Shown here piece after piece: positions 32,039 through 39,878 of a stretch of DNA of 43,716 bases. How positions within the stretch are numbered: the stretch's first letter is position 1; every line of letters starts with the position of its first letter. Source of the DNA: Acidimicrobiales bacterium (GTDB taxonomy: Bacteria; Actinomycetota; Acidimicrobiia; Acidimicrobiales; Aldehydirespiratoraceae); assembly GCA_029247365.1 (NCBI GenBank), contig JAQWLJ010000019.1, positions 1 through 43,716 on the forward strand. The letters run 5' to 3'. Below the pieces are notes generated by a model. It saw nothing but the letters and a program-made list of their open reading frames with translations. It did not search any database and had not been told where the DNA came from. A program made the translations under genes and the position numbers.

Positions 32039-32706
32039 GGCTCCATGTTCTCAGAAAGGACTACGACCTCGTCGACCCACCGGGCCAGGATCTGCTCGCC
32101 TCGCTTTGGGGTTGCACAGGTTGGGTCGCCGAGCACCCCATTCGGGGTGACCGCAGCGAGCCCTCCCGAGCGGAGTTCATCGATGATCTCGACCGTCGGG
32201 GCCGTAACTCCCGGCTCAGCTCGTTCCATGCGGACGCGCCCCGCGTCGATCGCCAGCATCACCGATGTCTCAGCATCGCCAGCGTGGGCATCGCCGTCAG
32301 CGAGGCGCGCGTGCCAGACCCCGAACGGTCGACCCTCGTACTCGCAGATTTTTGCCGCCGCCCCAACGGCATCGACGTTGCCTCCGTGACCGTTGACCAC
32401 AACGATCCGATCGAACTCCGACCCGGCCGTTCGAATGATCTCAACGATGGCCGCTGCGAGCACATCGGTGCCGATCGAGAGCGTCCCAGCGAACCCGGCG
32501 TGCTCGCCGGCGGCACCAATCGGAAAGGCTGGAGCAGCGATACCAGCGGGCACGATCGCCGCCGCTCGTTCGGCAACTGTTGTGGCGATCACGGTGTCGG
32601 TGTCGAGGGGGAGGTGGGGTCCGTGCTGCTCGGTCGATCCGAGCGGCAGCAACAACACCCGAGCTGCGCCGACCTCTTCGGTGGTGTGGTCACAGAGCCG
32701 GGCCAT
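32035..32706 (-). CDS. mftE: mycofactocin precursor peptidase MftE (creatininase family)
   Basis: A protein of about 223 aa of the creatininase fold: LGSTEQHGPHLPLDTDT and VNGHGGNVDAVG carry the metal ligands, with another His/Asp/Glu set in DAHAGDAETSVML. MftE cleaves the modified C-terminal Val-Tyr unit from MftA to give AHDP. Three starts are possible (32757, 32739, 32706). I choose ATG 32706 because a TACGAT box lies exactly 6 nt upstream, the same leaderless layout seen for other genes here. It overlaps the downstream SDR by four bases. Confidence 0.92.
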   Translation of the reverse strand: MARLCDHTTEEVGAARVLLLPLGSTEQHGPHLPLDTDTVIATTVAERAAAIVPAGIAAPAFPIGAAGEHAGFAGTLSIGTDVLAAAIVEIIRTAGSEFDRIVVVNGHGGNVDAVGAAAKICEYEGRPFGVWHARLADGDAHAGDAETSVMLAIDAGRVRMERAEPGVTAPTVEIIDELRSGGLAAVTPNGVLGDPTCATPKRGEQILARWVDEVVVLSENMEP

Positions 32707-32712
32707 ACCTCG

Positions 32713-32718
32713 ATCGTA
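32713..32718 (-). promoter_or_regulatory. -10 box of leaderless mftE promoter
   Basis: TACGAT on the minus strand ends 6 nt before the ATG at 32706. It fixes the choice among three candidate start codons, and suggests the mftE-SDR pair is transcribed separately from mftABC. Confidence 0.45.
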
Positions 32719-32737
32719 CGACCGCTGGCGTCCGGCC

Positions 32738-32956
32738 ATGGTGTCGTCTCGCATCACCCCACTCTCGTGCTTCGACTCGGACTTCCCATTCGAGTACCAC
32801 GGGTGGATCGATGCTCCCGACGGCCTCGGCTCGATCCCCGACGCTGCGAAGGGTCAAGAGGTTGCGGTCGTCGGCGCCGGCACCCACACCTCGAACCTGG
32901 GGCCCGGCGACGTGTGGGACGAGCGCGGACCGACCGTCCGCGCCGACCGGTGCTAG
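32738..32956 (+). pseudogene. remnant of a flavin amine oxidase N-terminus
   Basis: From ATG 32738 a 72-codon frame reads FDSDFPFEYHGWIDAPDG then LGSIPDAAKGQEVAVVGAG. This resembles the N-terminus of flavin-containing amine oxidases of the tryptophan 2-monooxygenase type, where such a lead-in ends in the FAD-binding GxGxxG loop. Here the similarity stops at VVGAG, and unrelated codons run to a TAG at 32954-32956, 10 nt before the VOC gene. The remaining several hundred residues of such an enzyme are absent, so this is most likely a deletion relic. It lies antisense to the region upstream of mftE. The family assignment is from memory of the pattern and moderately sure. Confidence 0.5.
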
Positions 32957-32966
32957 TAAGAAACCC

Positions 32967-33668
32967 ATGATCCGACTTCGCCAACTCGTCACGGTGGCCG
33001 CCGATCTCCGATCGACCGAGCGAGCGATCACCGAAGCCCTCGATGTTGAGGTCTGTTACCGCGATCCCGGCGTCGGCCACTTCGGGCTGCGGCACGGCCT
33101 TTATACGATCGGTGATCGGTTGCTCGAAGTCGTTGCGCCGAAGCAAGCCGGCACCACCGCGGGTCGGTTCCTCGAACGCCGCGGGGGAGACGGTGGCTAC
33201 ATGGTGATCGTGCAGGTCGACAACCTCGCCGACCACAGGGCTCGGCTTGCCACGACCCATATCCGTACCGTGTTCGAAGCCGACGCACCGGGCATGCAGG
33301 GGCTGCACCTCCATCCAGCCGACGTCGGCGGCGCAATCCTGTCGATCGATCAGGCCGACCCACCGGAGAGCTGGGCATGGGCCGGATCCGATTTTGCGTA
33401 CCACGCCAATTCGTCTGTTGTCGCCGACATGGTCGGCGTCGAGATCCAGGGTGACGATCCTGATGCCCTCACCGCGAGTTGGTCTGTGGCACTCGGCGTG
33501 GCGGCCACCGTTGACCACACGATCGAGCTCAACGATGCAACGATCCGTTTCGTGCCAGCCTCTGATGGCCGCGGCGACGGACTCGCCGCCATCGATCTCC
33601 GCGCCATCGACCGGAGCCGGGCCGGCGAAACACTCGAGCTCAGCGGCGCCCAGTTCAATCTCGTGTGA
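32967..33668 (+). CDS. VOC-family (glyoxalase-like) protein
   Basis: A protein of 233 aa with two paired beta-alpha-beta-beta-beta modules (about 1-115 and 125-233), starting IRLRQLVTVAADLRSTERAI, followed by GVGHFGLRHGLYTIGDRLLEVVAP and later GLHLHPADVGGAILSID. The vicinal-oxygen-chelate fold is shared by glyoxalases, dioxygenases and binding proteins; candidate metal ligands His and Glu are visible in the first half, but the function is open. No ribosome-binding site precedes ATG 32967; a TAGTAA sequence 7 nt upstream may serve as an imperfect -10 box. Confidence 0.8.
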   Translation: MIRLRQLVTVAADLRSTERAITEALDVEVCYRDPGVGHFGLRHGLYTIGDRLLEVVAPKQAGTTAGRFLERRGGDGGYMVIVQVDNLADHRARLATTHIRTVFEADAPGMQGLHLHPADVGGAILSIDQADPPESWAWAGSDFAYHANSSVVADMVGVEIQGDDPDALTASWSVALGVAATVDHTIELNDATIRFVPASDGRGDGLAAIDLRAIDRSRAGETLELSGAQFNLV

Positions 33669-33742
33669 GGCGCATCTCGTGACCCCTGATCAGTGCATCA
33701 AACTCAACGCCACCGCACTAGCCGAGGTGGCCGATTGTCGGG

Positions 33743-33943
33743 ATGCCACCGCAATCGGACTCCACACAGCCGCCACCATCGAGCCACGAACGCAAGCGCA
33801 CCGACATCGTCGAGCGCCACAAGTCGGGCGAAGCCCGGTCGAAGGAAAAGCAGAACACGGCGGCCTTGGCGGCCGACGTGGGCGCGCCGAACGGGCCCGC
33901 CTGGCGCCGCGCCCACGAGACGCGGGTCGGCCAAGACCGCTGA
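33743..33943 (+). CDS. small charged hypothetical protein (66 aa)
   Basis: An open frame MPPQSDSTQPPPSSHERKRT onward with many Lys, Arg and Glu residues, ending 3 bp before the convergent mftD stop. Such short, hydrophilic, helix-prone proteins are common in actinobacteria, but I recognise no family. A GAGGTGG sequence lies about 13 nt upstream, a little far for a ribosome-binding site. It fills the gap between the VOC gene and mftD; it could also be chance in GC-rich DNA. Confidence 0.35.
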   Translation: MPPQSDSTQPPPSSHERKRTDIVERHKSGEARSKEKQNTAALAADVGAPNGPAWRRAHETRVGQDR

Positions 33944-33946
33944 GCG

Positions 33947-35119
33947 TTAGCTAATCGCTGGGGGGCTGAACCCGTCGGGAACAACGAGGTCCGCCGGCGA
34001 AAGGTCAGCGATATTTGCTACCCCGATGCCGCGCATCGTGGCGTCCATACCCATGCGGATCACGTCAAGCACGTTCTCGACGCCGGCCTGACCGTTCGCG
34101 GCGAGACCCCACAGGTAGGCACGGCCGATGAGCACGGCGTCTGCGCCAAGGGCTAGTGCCTTCACAACATCAGAGCCGCGCCGGATGCCGCCGTCGAGGA
34201 GAACCTGCACATCGTCACCGACGTCACCGACGATCTCGGGGAGGGTGCGAATGGCGGCGGGCATGCCATCGACGTTGTTACCCCCGTGATTCGAAACCGA
34301 TATCGCTGTGACACCGGCGTCGACGGCACGGCGGGCTTCATCAGTCCGGGCGATGCCCTTAACCATGAATGGCCCGTCCCACTGCGCTCGAAGCCAGGCC
34401 ACGTCTTCCCAGGTGGGCGGCGGCGTCATCATCCAAGTGCCGTACGCTTCGAAGAATCCGGGCGGCTTTCCGCCATCGGTGTTGAAGTTCGGGACACCGA
34501 GCGTGGGGATCTTGCCCTTGCGGAGCCAACGGAGGATGTAGCCGGGCCGCATAAGCGTCTCGCTCGCGTGCGGTAATAGTTCCTTGATCGAAAACATCTG
34601 CGGGATATGCGGGCTCCCCCAGTCACGACCATGGCTGAACGACCAGTCGAGCGTGAGGATCATGCCCTTGACTCCGGCTGCCTTTGCTCGCTCCATGCGA
34701 GCGACCATCGAGTCACGATCACCAGCCCAGTAGATCTGGAAGAACGTCGAGCCACATGTCTCTGCAACCTGTTCGACCGGCGTCGACGCGAACGACGACA
34801 GGCCCATAGGGATACCGCGAGCTGCCGCCGCACGACCGACCGCAACTTCACCCTCAGGATGCACCGCCTGGACACCTGTCGGCGAGATCATCACCGGCAT
34901 GGACGCGTACTCGCCCATTATTGTGGTCTCCATCCTCCGCTCTGGCGGCTGGCCCGCCGTGATCGGACGAAAGCCGAGCTCATCGAACGCTGCTGTGTTG
35001 TCGCGCATCGACAGGCCCGCCTCTGCGCCTGCGATCAGCGCGCCATAGACGCTCTTGGGAATCCGCTTCTTCGCCCGCTCCTGAGCGATCGCGACCGTCT
35101 CGAACCACTGGTTCGCCAT
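33947..35119 (-). CDS. mftD: mycofactocin maturase MftD (FMN-dependent oxidoreductase)
   Basis: A protein of 390 aa of the lactate-oxidase/glycolate-oxidase-like FMN family. It shows VMISPTGVQAVHPEGEVAVGRAAAA in the early barrel strands, LTLDWSFSHGRDWGSP, the catalytic SNHGGNNVDG, and the phosphate-binding DGGIRRGSDVVKALALGADAVLIGR. These are the signature stretches of MftD, which oxidatively deaminates AHDP to premycofactocin, the redox-active alpha-keto amide. ATG 35119 has a GGGAGG site 8 nt upstream; TACCCT at 35154-35149 may be its -10. It is separated from mftC by over 4 kb that includes plus-strand genes, so it has its own transcript. Confidence 0.93.
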   Translation of the reverse strand: MANQWFETVAIAQERAKKRIPKSVYGALIAGAEAGLSMRDNTAAFDELGFRPITAGQPPERRMETTIMGEYASMPVMISPTGVQAVHPEGEVAVGRAAAARGIPMGLSSFASTPVEQVAETCGSTFFQIYWAGDRDSMVARMERAKAAGVKGMILTLDWSFSHGRDWGSPHIPQMFSIKELLPHASETLMRPGYILRWLRKGKIPTLGVPNFNTDGGKPPGFFEAYGTWMMTPPPTWEDVAWLRAQWDGPFMVKGIARTDEARRAVDAGVTAISVSNHGGNNVDGMPAAIRTLPEIVGDVGDDVQVLLDGGIRRGSDVVKALALGADAVLIGRAYLWGLAANGQAGVENVLDVIRMGMDATMRGIGVANIADLSPADLVVPDGFSPPAIS

Positions 35120-35218
35120 GGATTGACCTCCCACGAAATCGGATGCTGAGGGTACCGGCCTCGCTTCGGTCCCCCGCAATCAGCCGAAAAGGAACCGTCG
35201 CCCTCTGAAAACGACAAA

Positions 35219-35240
35219 CGCCGGGCCTTCAAGCCCGGCG
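35219..35240 (-). terminator. intrinsic terminator of the small frameshifted gene
   Basis: CGCCGGGC/GCCCGGCG with a 6-nt loop, followed on the minus strand by TTTGTCGTTTTC. The stop codon of the helical small protein lies inside the hairpin loop. Confidence 0.7.
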
Positions 35241-35442
35241 ACTGTGAGTTCCGTGGACGAATGACCAGTCGCCTTCGATCTTGTCAAGGAGGTCCTTGGC
35301 CTTACCGATCACGTCGCCGATCTTGTCCGTTGCGAGATTGGCCACTCTTTGCAAGATCGGCAACCTTGTCGATGTTGTCCTCCATCTTGTCTGCCTGGTT
35401 GCCCGCTAAGTCCCTCGCCTTGTCAAGCCAGCCGATGGTCAC
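35229..35442 (-). pseudogene. frameshifted small helical protein (MT0933/CsbD-like)
   Basis: From GTG 35442 the frame reads VTIGWLDKARDLAGNQADKM then EDNIDKVADLAK, the amphipathic start typical of small actinobacterial antitoxin-like (MT0933) proteins. At the AAAGAG around 35346-35350 the coding shifts by +1: the next frame continues VANLATDKIGDVIGKAKDLL then DKIEGDWSF and ends inside the terminator hairpin. Without the shift the frame ends at 35302 with a low-quality Arg-rich tail. One extra base (or two missing) would explain this; sequencing error is possible. As one gene it would be about 70 aa. Family naming is tentative. Confidence 0.5.
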
Positions 35443-35581
35443 CCCACTCGCAGGGTTCGGTGATTCGCCCAGTGTTTGCGAGAGTACTTTCACTAACCCG
35501 CGAGCGAACTGGTGACTCTGAGTTCGGTAGAGTGAGACCTGCGTAACCCGGTATGGGGTCACACCACGAAAGCGAGCATTC

Positions 35582-36292
35582 ATGTCGTACAGCGAGGTCG
35601 ATCTCCGACCTGCCATCCAATTCGACGAGACGACCCGAGGCGACTTCGTCGTTCGCGTCTACCAGCACCTACTCGGCGCAATCGCTGCCTTTGCCGCCAT
35701 CGAAGCCCTCTTCATCAACCTGGGCATCTCCGAGCGCATCTACAACTTTGTTGCCCGTGGAGGTGGCCTTACCTGGCTGCTCGTACTCGGCGGTTTCATG
35801 GCCGGCCAGTGGATCGTTACCAATGCCGCCATGGACCTGCTCAACCCCCAGCGCCAGTACGCCGGCCTGCTCGGCTCTGCTGCGCTCTACGCCGTGCTGT
35901 TCTCGCCAATGATGCACTACTTCTTCGAGATCGCCGACGGCGGCGAGACCTCGGTCATGGCCGCCGCCCTCATCACAGCAGTCGGCTTCAGCGGCTTAAC
36001 ACTCGTGGCGTTCGTTACCCGCAAGGACCTCTCGTTTTTGCGACCAATTGTCATGTACGGCTTCGTCGCCGCCCTTGCGCTCATCCTAGGTGCGGTCATC
36101 TTTGGCCTCAGCCTCGGAATCTGGTTTTCGGTCGCAATGATCGCCCTGTCGGGCGCCGCGATTCTCTACCAAACCCAGACGATCGTCCGCGAGTTCCCGG
36201 TGGTCGCCCACGTCGGTGCGGCACTGACACTATTCAGTTCCGTGATGACCCTCTTCTACTACGTCCTCAGCCTGTTTATCGGCCGCGACTGA
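35582..36292 (+). CDS. Bax inhibitor-1/YccA family membrane protein
   Basis: A protein of 236 aa with seven hydrophobic helices and the family's C-terminal features (ALTLFSSVMTLFYYVLSLFIGRD), plus an early QHLLGAIAAFAAIEALF helix. BI-1/YccA proteins are Ca2+-leak or protease-modulating membrane proteins; the bacterial role is poorly defined. The first helices contain long hydrophobic stretches separated by charged loops (GVGL-like positions at 70-80). A TAGAGT sequence at 35528-35533 may be the -10, giving a leader of about 40 nt. DUF4956 follows after 16 bp. Confidence 0.85.
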   Translation: MSYSEVDLRPAIQFDETTRGDFVVRVYQHLLGAIAAFAAIEALFINLGISERIYNFVARGGGLTWLLVLGGFMAGQWIVTNAAMDLLNPQRQYAGLLGSAALYAVLFSPMMHYFFEIADGGETSVMAAALITAVGFSGLTLVAFVTRKDLSFLRPIVMYGFVAALALILGAVIFGLSLGIWFSVAMIALSGAAILYQTQTIVREFPVVAHVGAALTLFSSVMTLFYYVLSLFIGRD

Positions 36293-36308
36293 CCCGTGCC
36301 GATACTCC

Positions 36309-36851
36309 ATGTCTGAGGCGGAACTCCTTGCGATCGACCTGGCGGCGGTTGCGTTGCTCGCATTCGGGCTTTACTTTCCGCGCTATCACCGCCGCGACAT
36401 GGTCGTCGCGATCCTCGGAATCAATATCGGTGTCATGGCTGTCGCCACCGCGCTGGTCAACGCTGAGGTTTCAGCTGGGGTCGGACTCGGCCTCTTCGGC
36501 GTGTTGTCGATCATCCGGCTTCGGTCCGAAGAACTCACCCAGCCCGACGTCGTCTTCTACTTCGTCGCGATCGCGATGGGCGTCCTCGGTGGCATCCCGA
36601 TCGAACCTTCCTGGTACACGCCGGCGCTGATGGGCGCCATGCTGATAGCGCTGTTCATCGGTGATCACCCGGCGCTTTTCCGCGGCATGCAGCACCACCA
36701 AGTCGTGCTCGACAAGGCCTACACCGACAGAACGGCACTCATCAATCGACTTGAGTCCGACCTCGGCGCCGATGTCAAGCGAGTTGAGATCAAGCGCGTC
36801 GACTTGGTCAGGAACCGCACCACCGTCGAGGTCCGCTACCGCCGTGGCTGA
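36309..36851 (+). CDS. DUF4956-family membrane protein
   Basis: A protein of 180 aa with about five hydrophobic helices in the first 125 residues and a basic cytoplasmic C-terminus (ADVKRVEIKRVDLVRNRTTVEVRYRRG). The segment VGLGLFGVLSIIRLRSEELTQPDVVFYFVAIAMG is typical of DUF4956. The function of the family is unknown; it is usually encoded with CotH-type proteins and VTC-type polyphosphate polymerases. Here the CotH gene overlaps its end by 8 bases, but no VTC gene is in the window. Confidence 0.8.
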   Translation: MSEAELLAIDLAAVALLAFGLYFPRYHRRDMVVAILGINIGVMAVATALVNAEVSAGVGLGLFGVLSIIRLRSEELTQPDVVFYFVAIAMGVLGGIPIEPSWYTPALMGAMLIALFIGDHPALFRGMQHHQVVLDKAYTDRTALINRLESDLGADVKRVEIKRVDLVRNRTTVEVRYRRG

Positions 36852-38307
36852 TAGGCGCCGGTTGCTGATCAGCCTGATCACAGCCGGGCTTCTGGCTTCG
36901 GCTTGCAGCAGCGCCGACCTCGATGAGCTTCCCGTCATGGCCAACGTCGACAGCGCCGCGTCGACCAAATCCGACGACACGACAGGTGGTGATGCGCCCG
37001 ACGACAACGTTGAGCCTGACGCAGCGGCAGAGAACGACGATCAACGCGACAGCGACTTCCTCTTCGCTCAGGATCAACTGCACACCTTCGAGTTGACACT
37101 GAGCGCTGATGATCTTGCTTTCCTCGATGCTGACCCGACTGCTGAGCAGTACGTCAGTGGCACCCTCACGTTCGAGGGTGAGACGATCCCGGTCGGTATC
37201 CGGTACAAGGGGTCGGTGGGGGCGTTCGTGCGTTGTGTGGATGCCGAGAACTTTCTGGAACCATCGGGGCCGAAGGTCTGCACGAAGCTCTCAATGAAGA
37301 TCAAGATCAACTGGGAGGACCCCGACGCCGAACTCCTTGGAGTCCGAAAGCTTCAGTTCCACGCGATGAACAACCAGGGATCGCTCGTGCGCGAGCGACT
37401 CGCCTACTGGCTGTACCGCGAGATGGGGGTGCCAGCGCCGCGGTCGACTCATGCTCGGATCATTGTCAACGGCGACTTCGTCGGGATCTTCGCCCTGACC
37501 GAGAACATCGACGGGCGCTTCACTCGCGAGAACTTCCCAGACGGCACCGGCAACCTTTACAAGGAGGCCTGGCCGATCACGCAAGCCGGTGCCGTGCAGG
37601 CAGCCGAGGTGCTCATCGGGAGCCTCCGCACCAACGAGAACGACGTCGACGTGAGCGCCGAGATCATGCAGTCGTTCGCCGATGAGCTCCTCAGCTCCAA
37701 CGACCCCGTTGCGATCGTCGAGCAGTGGATGGACGTCGAGGCGCTAATGGCCCAGCTTGCGGTCGATCGAACAATCCGCCATGACGACGGCCCATTCCAT
37801 TGGTATTGCCAGCTAGCCGCAGGTGGCGGAGCCAACGGGGGCTGCGGCCCGCACAACTTTTTCTGGTACGAGGACCCCACGGCCCGCCAGGTTCACCTCA
37901 TCCCATGGGATCTCGATAACGCGTTCGCCAATATCGTCGAGGACTCAAACCCGGTTACCCCGATCCCCGACGGCGTCGGTGACATAACCTTCGATTGCAA
38001 ACCGTTCGCGTATGGCGCTTTCAAACTCGAGCAACGATCTGCGAGCTGCGATCCTCTCTTCGCAGCATGGGCGCTCATGGAAGACCAGTACGCAGCCGCG
38101 GTGCAGCAGCTCCACGATGGCCCACTCCGCGCAGAGGTGATCGACCCGCTGCTAGACGAATGGGAGGCGCAGATCCGCGAATCGGTTGCTGAAGCAGCGG
38201 CTACCCACGAAGACGCACTTCCCGTTGCGTGGTGGCAGGCCTCCCTCGACGAACTGCGCAGAGCGCTCCGGCACGCCCGAGGCAATCCGGTCGTGCCGCT
38301 CAGCTGA
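36844..38307 (+). CDS. CotH-type lipoprotein kinase
   Basis: A protein of about 487 aa starting at GTG 36844 in overlap with DUF4956. A signal peptide with lipobox (LITAGLLASACSS, Cys at about residue 21) indicates export and lipid anchoring. An acidic linker of 50 residues follows. The CotH kinase-like domain then shows IRYKGSVGAF, KLSMKIKINW, LQFHAMNNQGSLVRERLAYW, GDFVGIFALTENID and LIPWDLDNAF, the last carrying the metal-binding aspartates. Spore-coat CotH phosphorylates proteins, and bacterial secreted CotH proteins are implicated in cell-wall or protein modification. Several Cys residues (CVD, CTKL, CGPH, FDCK, SCDP) suggest disulfides, in keeping with an extracytoplasmic location. Confidence 0.87.
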   Translation: MADRRRLLISLITAGLLASACSSADLDELPVMANVDSAASTKSDDTTGGDAPDDNVEPDAAAENDDQRDSDFLFAQDQLHTFELTLSADDLAFLDADPTAEQYVSGTLTFEGETIPVGIRYKGSVGAFVRCVDAENFLEPSGPKVCTKLSMKIKINWEDPDAELLGVRKLQFHAMNNQGSLVRERLAYWLYREMGVPAPRSTHARIIVNGDFVGIFALTENIDGRFTRENFPDGTGNLYKEAWPITQAGAVQAAEVLIGSLRTNENDVDVSAEIMQSFADELLSSNDPVAIVEQWMDVEALMAQLAVDRTIRHDDGPFHWYCQLAAGGGANGGCGPHNFFWYEDPTARQVHLIPWDLDNAFANIVEDSNPVTPIPDGVGDITFDCKPFAYGAFKLEQRSASCDPLFAAWALMEDQYAAAVQQLHDGPLRAEVIDPLLDEWEAQIRESVAEAAATHEDALPVAWWQASLDELRRALRHARGNPVVPLS

Positions 38308-38740
38308 GCAAGATAGTCAGCATCACCTTGAGTGCCGGGGCGCCGGTGGTCACAGGAGGCGCGTGCGGTTGGACTCAGGCGCTATTCGCCAGCATGAGGG
38401 CGTCAGCCATGACCTGGCTTCGGCACAACGAACTCGCCATCCTCGATTCGCTAATCAAGGTGAGAATCCCCCTCTCACACACGTAAGCGTTGGCCTGCCG
38501 TCTGCACCCTTGTGAACAGTGCGAGCGCGTACTGGACAGCCGACAAAAAGGGTTTCAGATCTATTGCATGACGCCGAAAAGGCCATTTTGATCAACCACA
38601 ACAATCGCCTCAGCAGACCAGCAGATTAGGTCTCCCGACCAAATCAATACGCCGACCCGTCAGCCAAACGCACCCTGCTCACCGTGGTCGGCACTCCGGT
38701 CGAAGCCCCGAGCGCGAGTCCGCAACTGCGGCCCGCAGAT
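38308..38740 (+). other. 433-bp stretch without a convincing gene
   Basis: The span between the convergent CotH and DmdA-like genes has no supported coding frame. It holds a 6-bp hairpin GTGAGA-ATCCCCC-TCTCAC (about 38460-38478), a CTGCG/CGCAG hairpin directly after the DmdA-like stop (38726-38738), and a stretch at about 38480-38650 that is clearly richer in A and T than its surroundings. It may be a remnant of decayed or foreign DNA. Confidence 0.4.
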
Positions 38741-39874
38741 CTAACGAAGCTGCGCTGTTTTCTCGGGTGGGCTTGCGATGAACGGCAGCGTGGTGCGTTC
38801 AGCGTTGCGAACTCCCTCGACCGTGCCGACAGTAAGTCCGGCGCCGTTGGCGTCGAACGGCACGTCGATCATTGCGAGGGCGATGTTGCGGTCGAGTCGA
38901 GGCGAGTGCACCGAGTTGGTCACATAGCCAACCTGTCGGCCATCGCCAACAATTGGCCAGTGATGCTCGTTGTTCTTCTGGAGTGCAGGGCCGTCGAGGA
39001 AGATGCCCGTCATTCGACGAGAGACCCCCTCGTCTCGGATCTTCTGAAGCGCAGCCTTGCCGAGGAAGTCCTTCTCCCAGTCGATCAGCCGCTCGAGACC
39101 AAACTCAAGTGGGTTGTCGTCCGGCGTCATATCGCTCGCGTAGTCGAGAACGCCACCCTCGATCCGGCGGATCCGGTTCGGCGATCCCGGGGCAATTGCG
39201 AACGGCTCACCGGCGGCCATGAGGATCTCCCACAAGTCACCACCCCGGTCTTGGCCGAGCAGGTAGATCTCGTAACCGAGTTCCGACGAGTAGCCGGTGC
39301 GGGAGATGATGACATCGATCCCATCGACTGTGCCCCGCGTCCAGCGGTAGTACCGGAGGTCAAGGATTTCGTCGCCGAAGACATCGGCCATGATCTCAGC
39401 CGACCGCGGGCCCTGCAGTTGCACTGGATAGACGTGCGGCGTGTTGACCTCGACATCAAAGCCGGCGAACGCCGACACTCCCTTCGCCCACAAAAACATG
39501 TCGGAGTCGGCAGTCGATAGCCAGAACCGATCTTTTGCCATTCGCAACATGACGGGATCGTTGAGCAATCCTCCGTCTTGATTGACGAGGAAGATGTATG
39601 CACAGCGGCCGGGCTCGATCACGCTGATGTCGCGAGGCGTGAGCATCTGCATGAAAGCTTCGGCGTCGGGACCGGTGACCTCCACACACTTCTCGACGCC
39701 GACGTCCCAGAGGCTCACTCGTTCGAGCACGTTCCAGTACTCGTTAACCGGTGAGTCGTAGCCCACCGGCATCCACATGCCGTTGTAGGGGTGGAACTCG
39801 GTCGCGCCGTACTCGACGGCCTTGTCGAAAAACGGCGATTTCTTGATGCGGGGATTAAGACCGTGTGCCTTCAC
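38741..39874 (-). CDS. GcvT/DmdA-like tetrahydrofolate-dependent transferase
   Basis: A protein of 377 aa of the aminomethyltransferase fold (GcvT, sarcosine and dimethylglycine oxidase tails, DmdA). Stretches such as LTPRDISVIEPGRCAYIFLV, GGLLNDPVMLRM, WLSTADSDMFLWAKGV and LQGPRSAEI closely follow those of DMSP demethylase (DmdA), which moves a methyl group from DMSP to tetrahydrofolate. They are nearer to it than to glycine-cleavage T protein, but the clade, and thus the substrate, cannot be settled by eye. It starts with GTG only 4 nt after the mftC stop, so it is in the same message as the mycofactocin radical SAM gene. No other glycine-cleavage gene is nearby. Confidence 0.85.
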   Translation of the reverse strand: MKAHGLNPRIKKSPFFDKAVEYGATEFHPYNGMWMPVGYDSPVNEYWNVLERVSLWDVGVEKCVEVTGPDAEAFMQMLTPRDISVIEPGRCAYIFLVNQDGGLLNDPVMLRMAKDRFWLSTADSDMFLWAKGVSAFAGFDVEVNTPHVYPVQLQGPRSAEIMADVFGDEILDLRYYRWTRGTVDGIDVIISRTGYSSELGYEIYLLGQDRGGDLWEILMAAGEPFAIAPGSPNRIRRIEGGVLDYASDMTPDDNPLEFGLERLIDWEKDFLGKAALQKIRDEGVSRRMTGIFLDGPALQKNNEHHWPIVGDGRQVGYVTNSVHSPRLDRNIALAMIDVPFDANGAGLTVGTVEGVRNAERTTLPFIASPPEKTAQLR

Positions 39875-39878
39875 CCCA

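Noticed and set aside
35302-35616. 104-aa protein reading through the small helical gene
   Set aside because: The upstream part lies in the BI-1 leader and the C-terminal tail is an out-of-frame Arg-rich run; the helical core fits a frameshifted shorter gene better.
38400-38490. tRNA-like or attachment-site-like sequence
   Set aside because: A hairpin GTGAGA/TCTCAC suggested a T-arm, but no acceptor stem, proper anticodon loop or T-loop consensus could be built.
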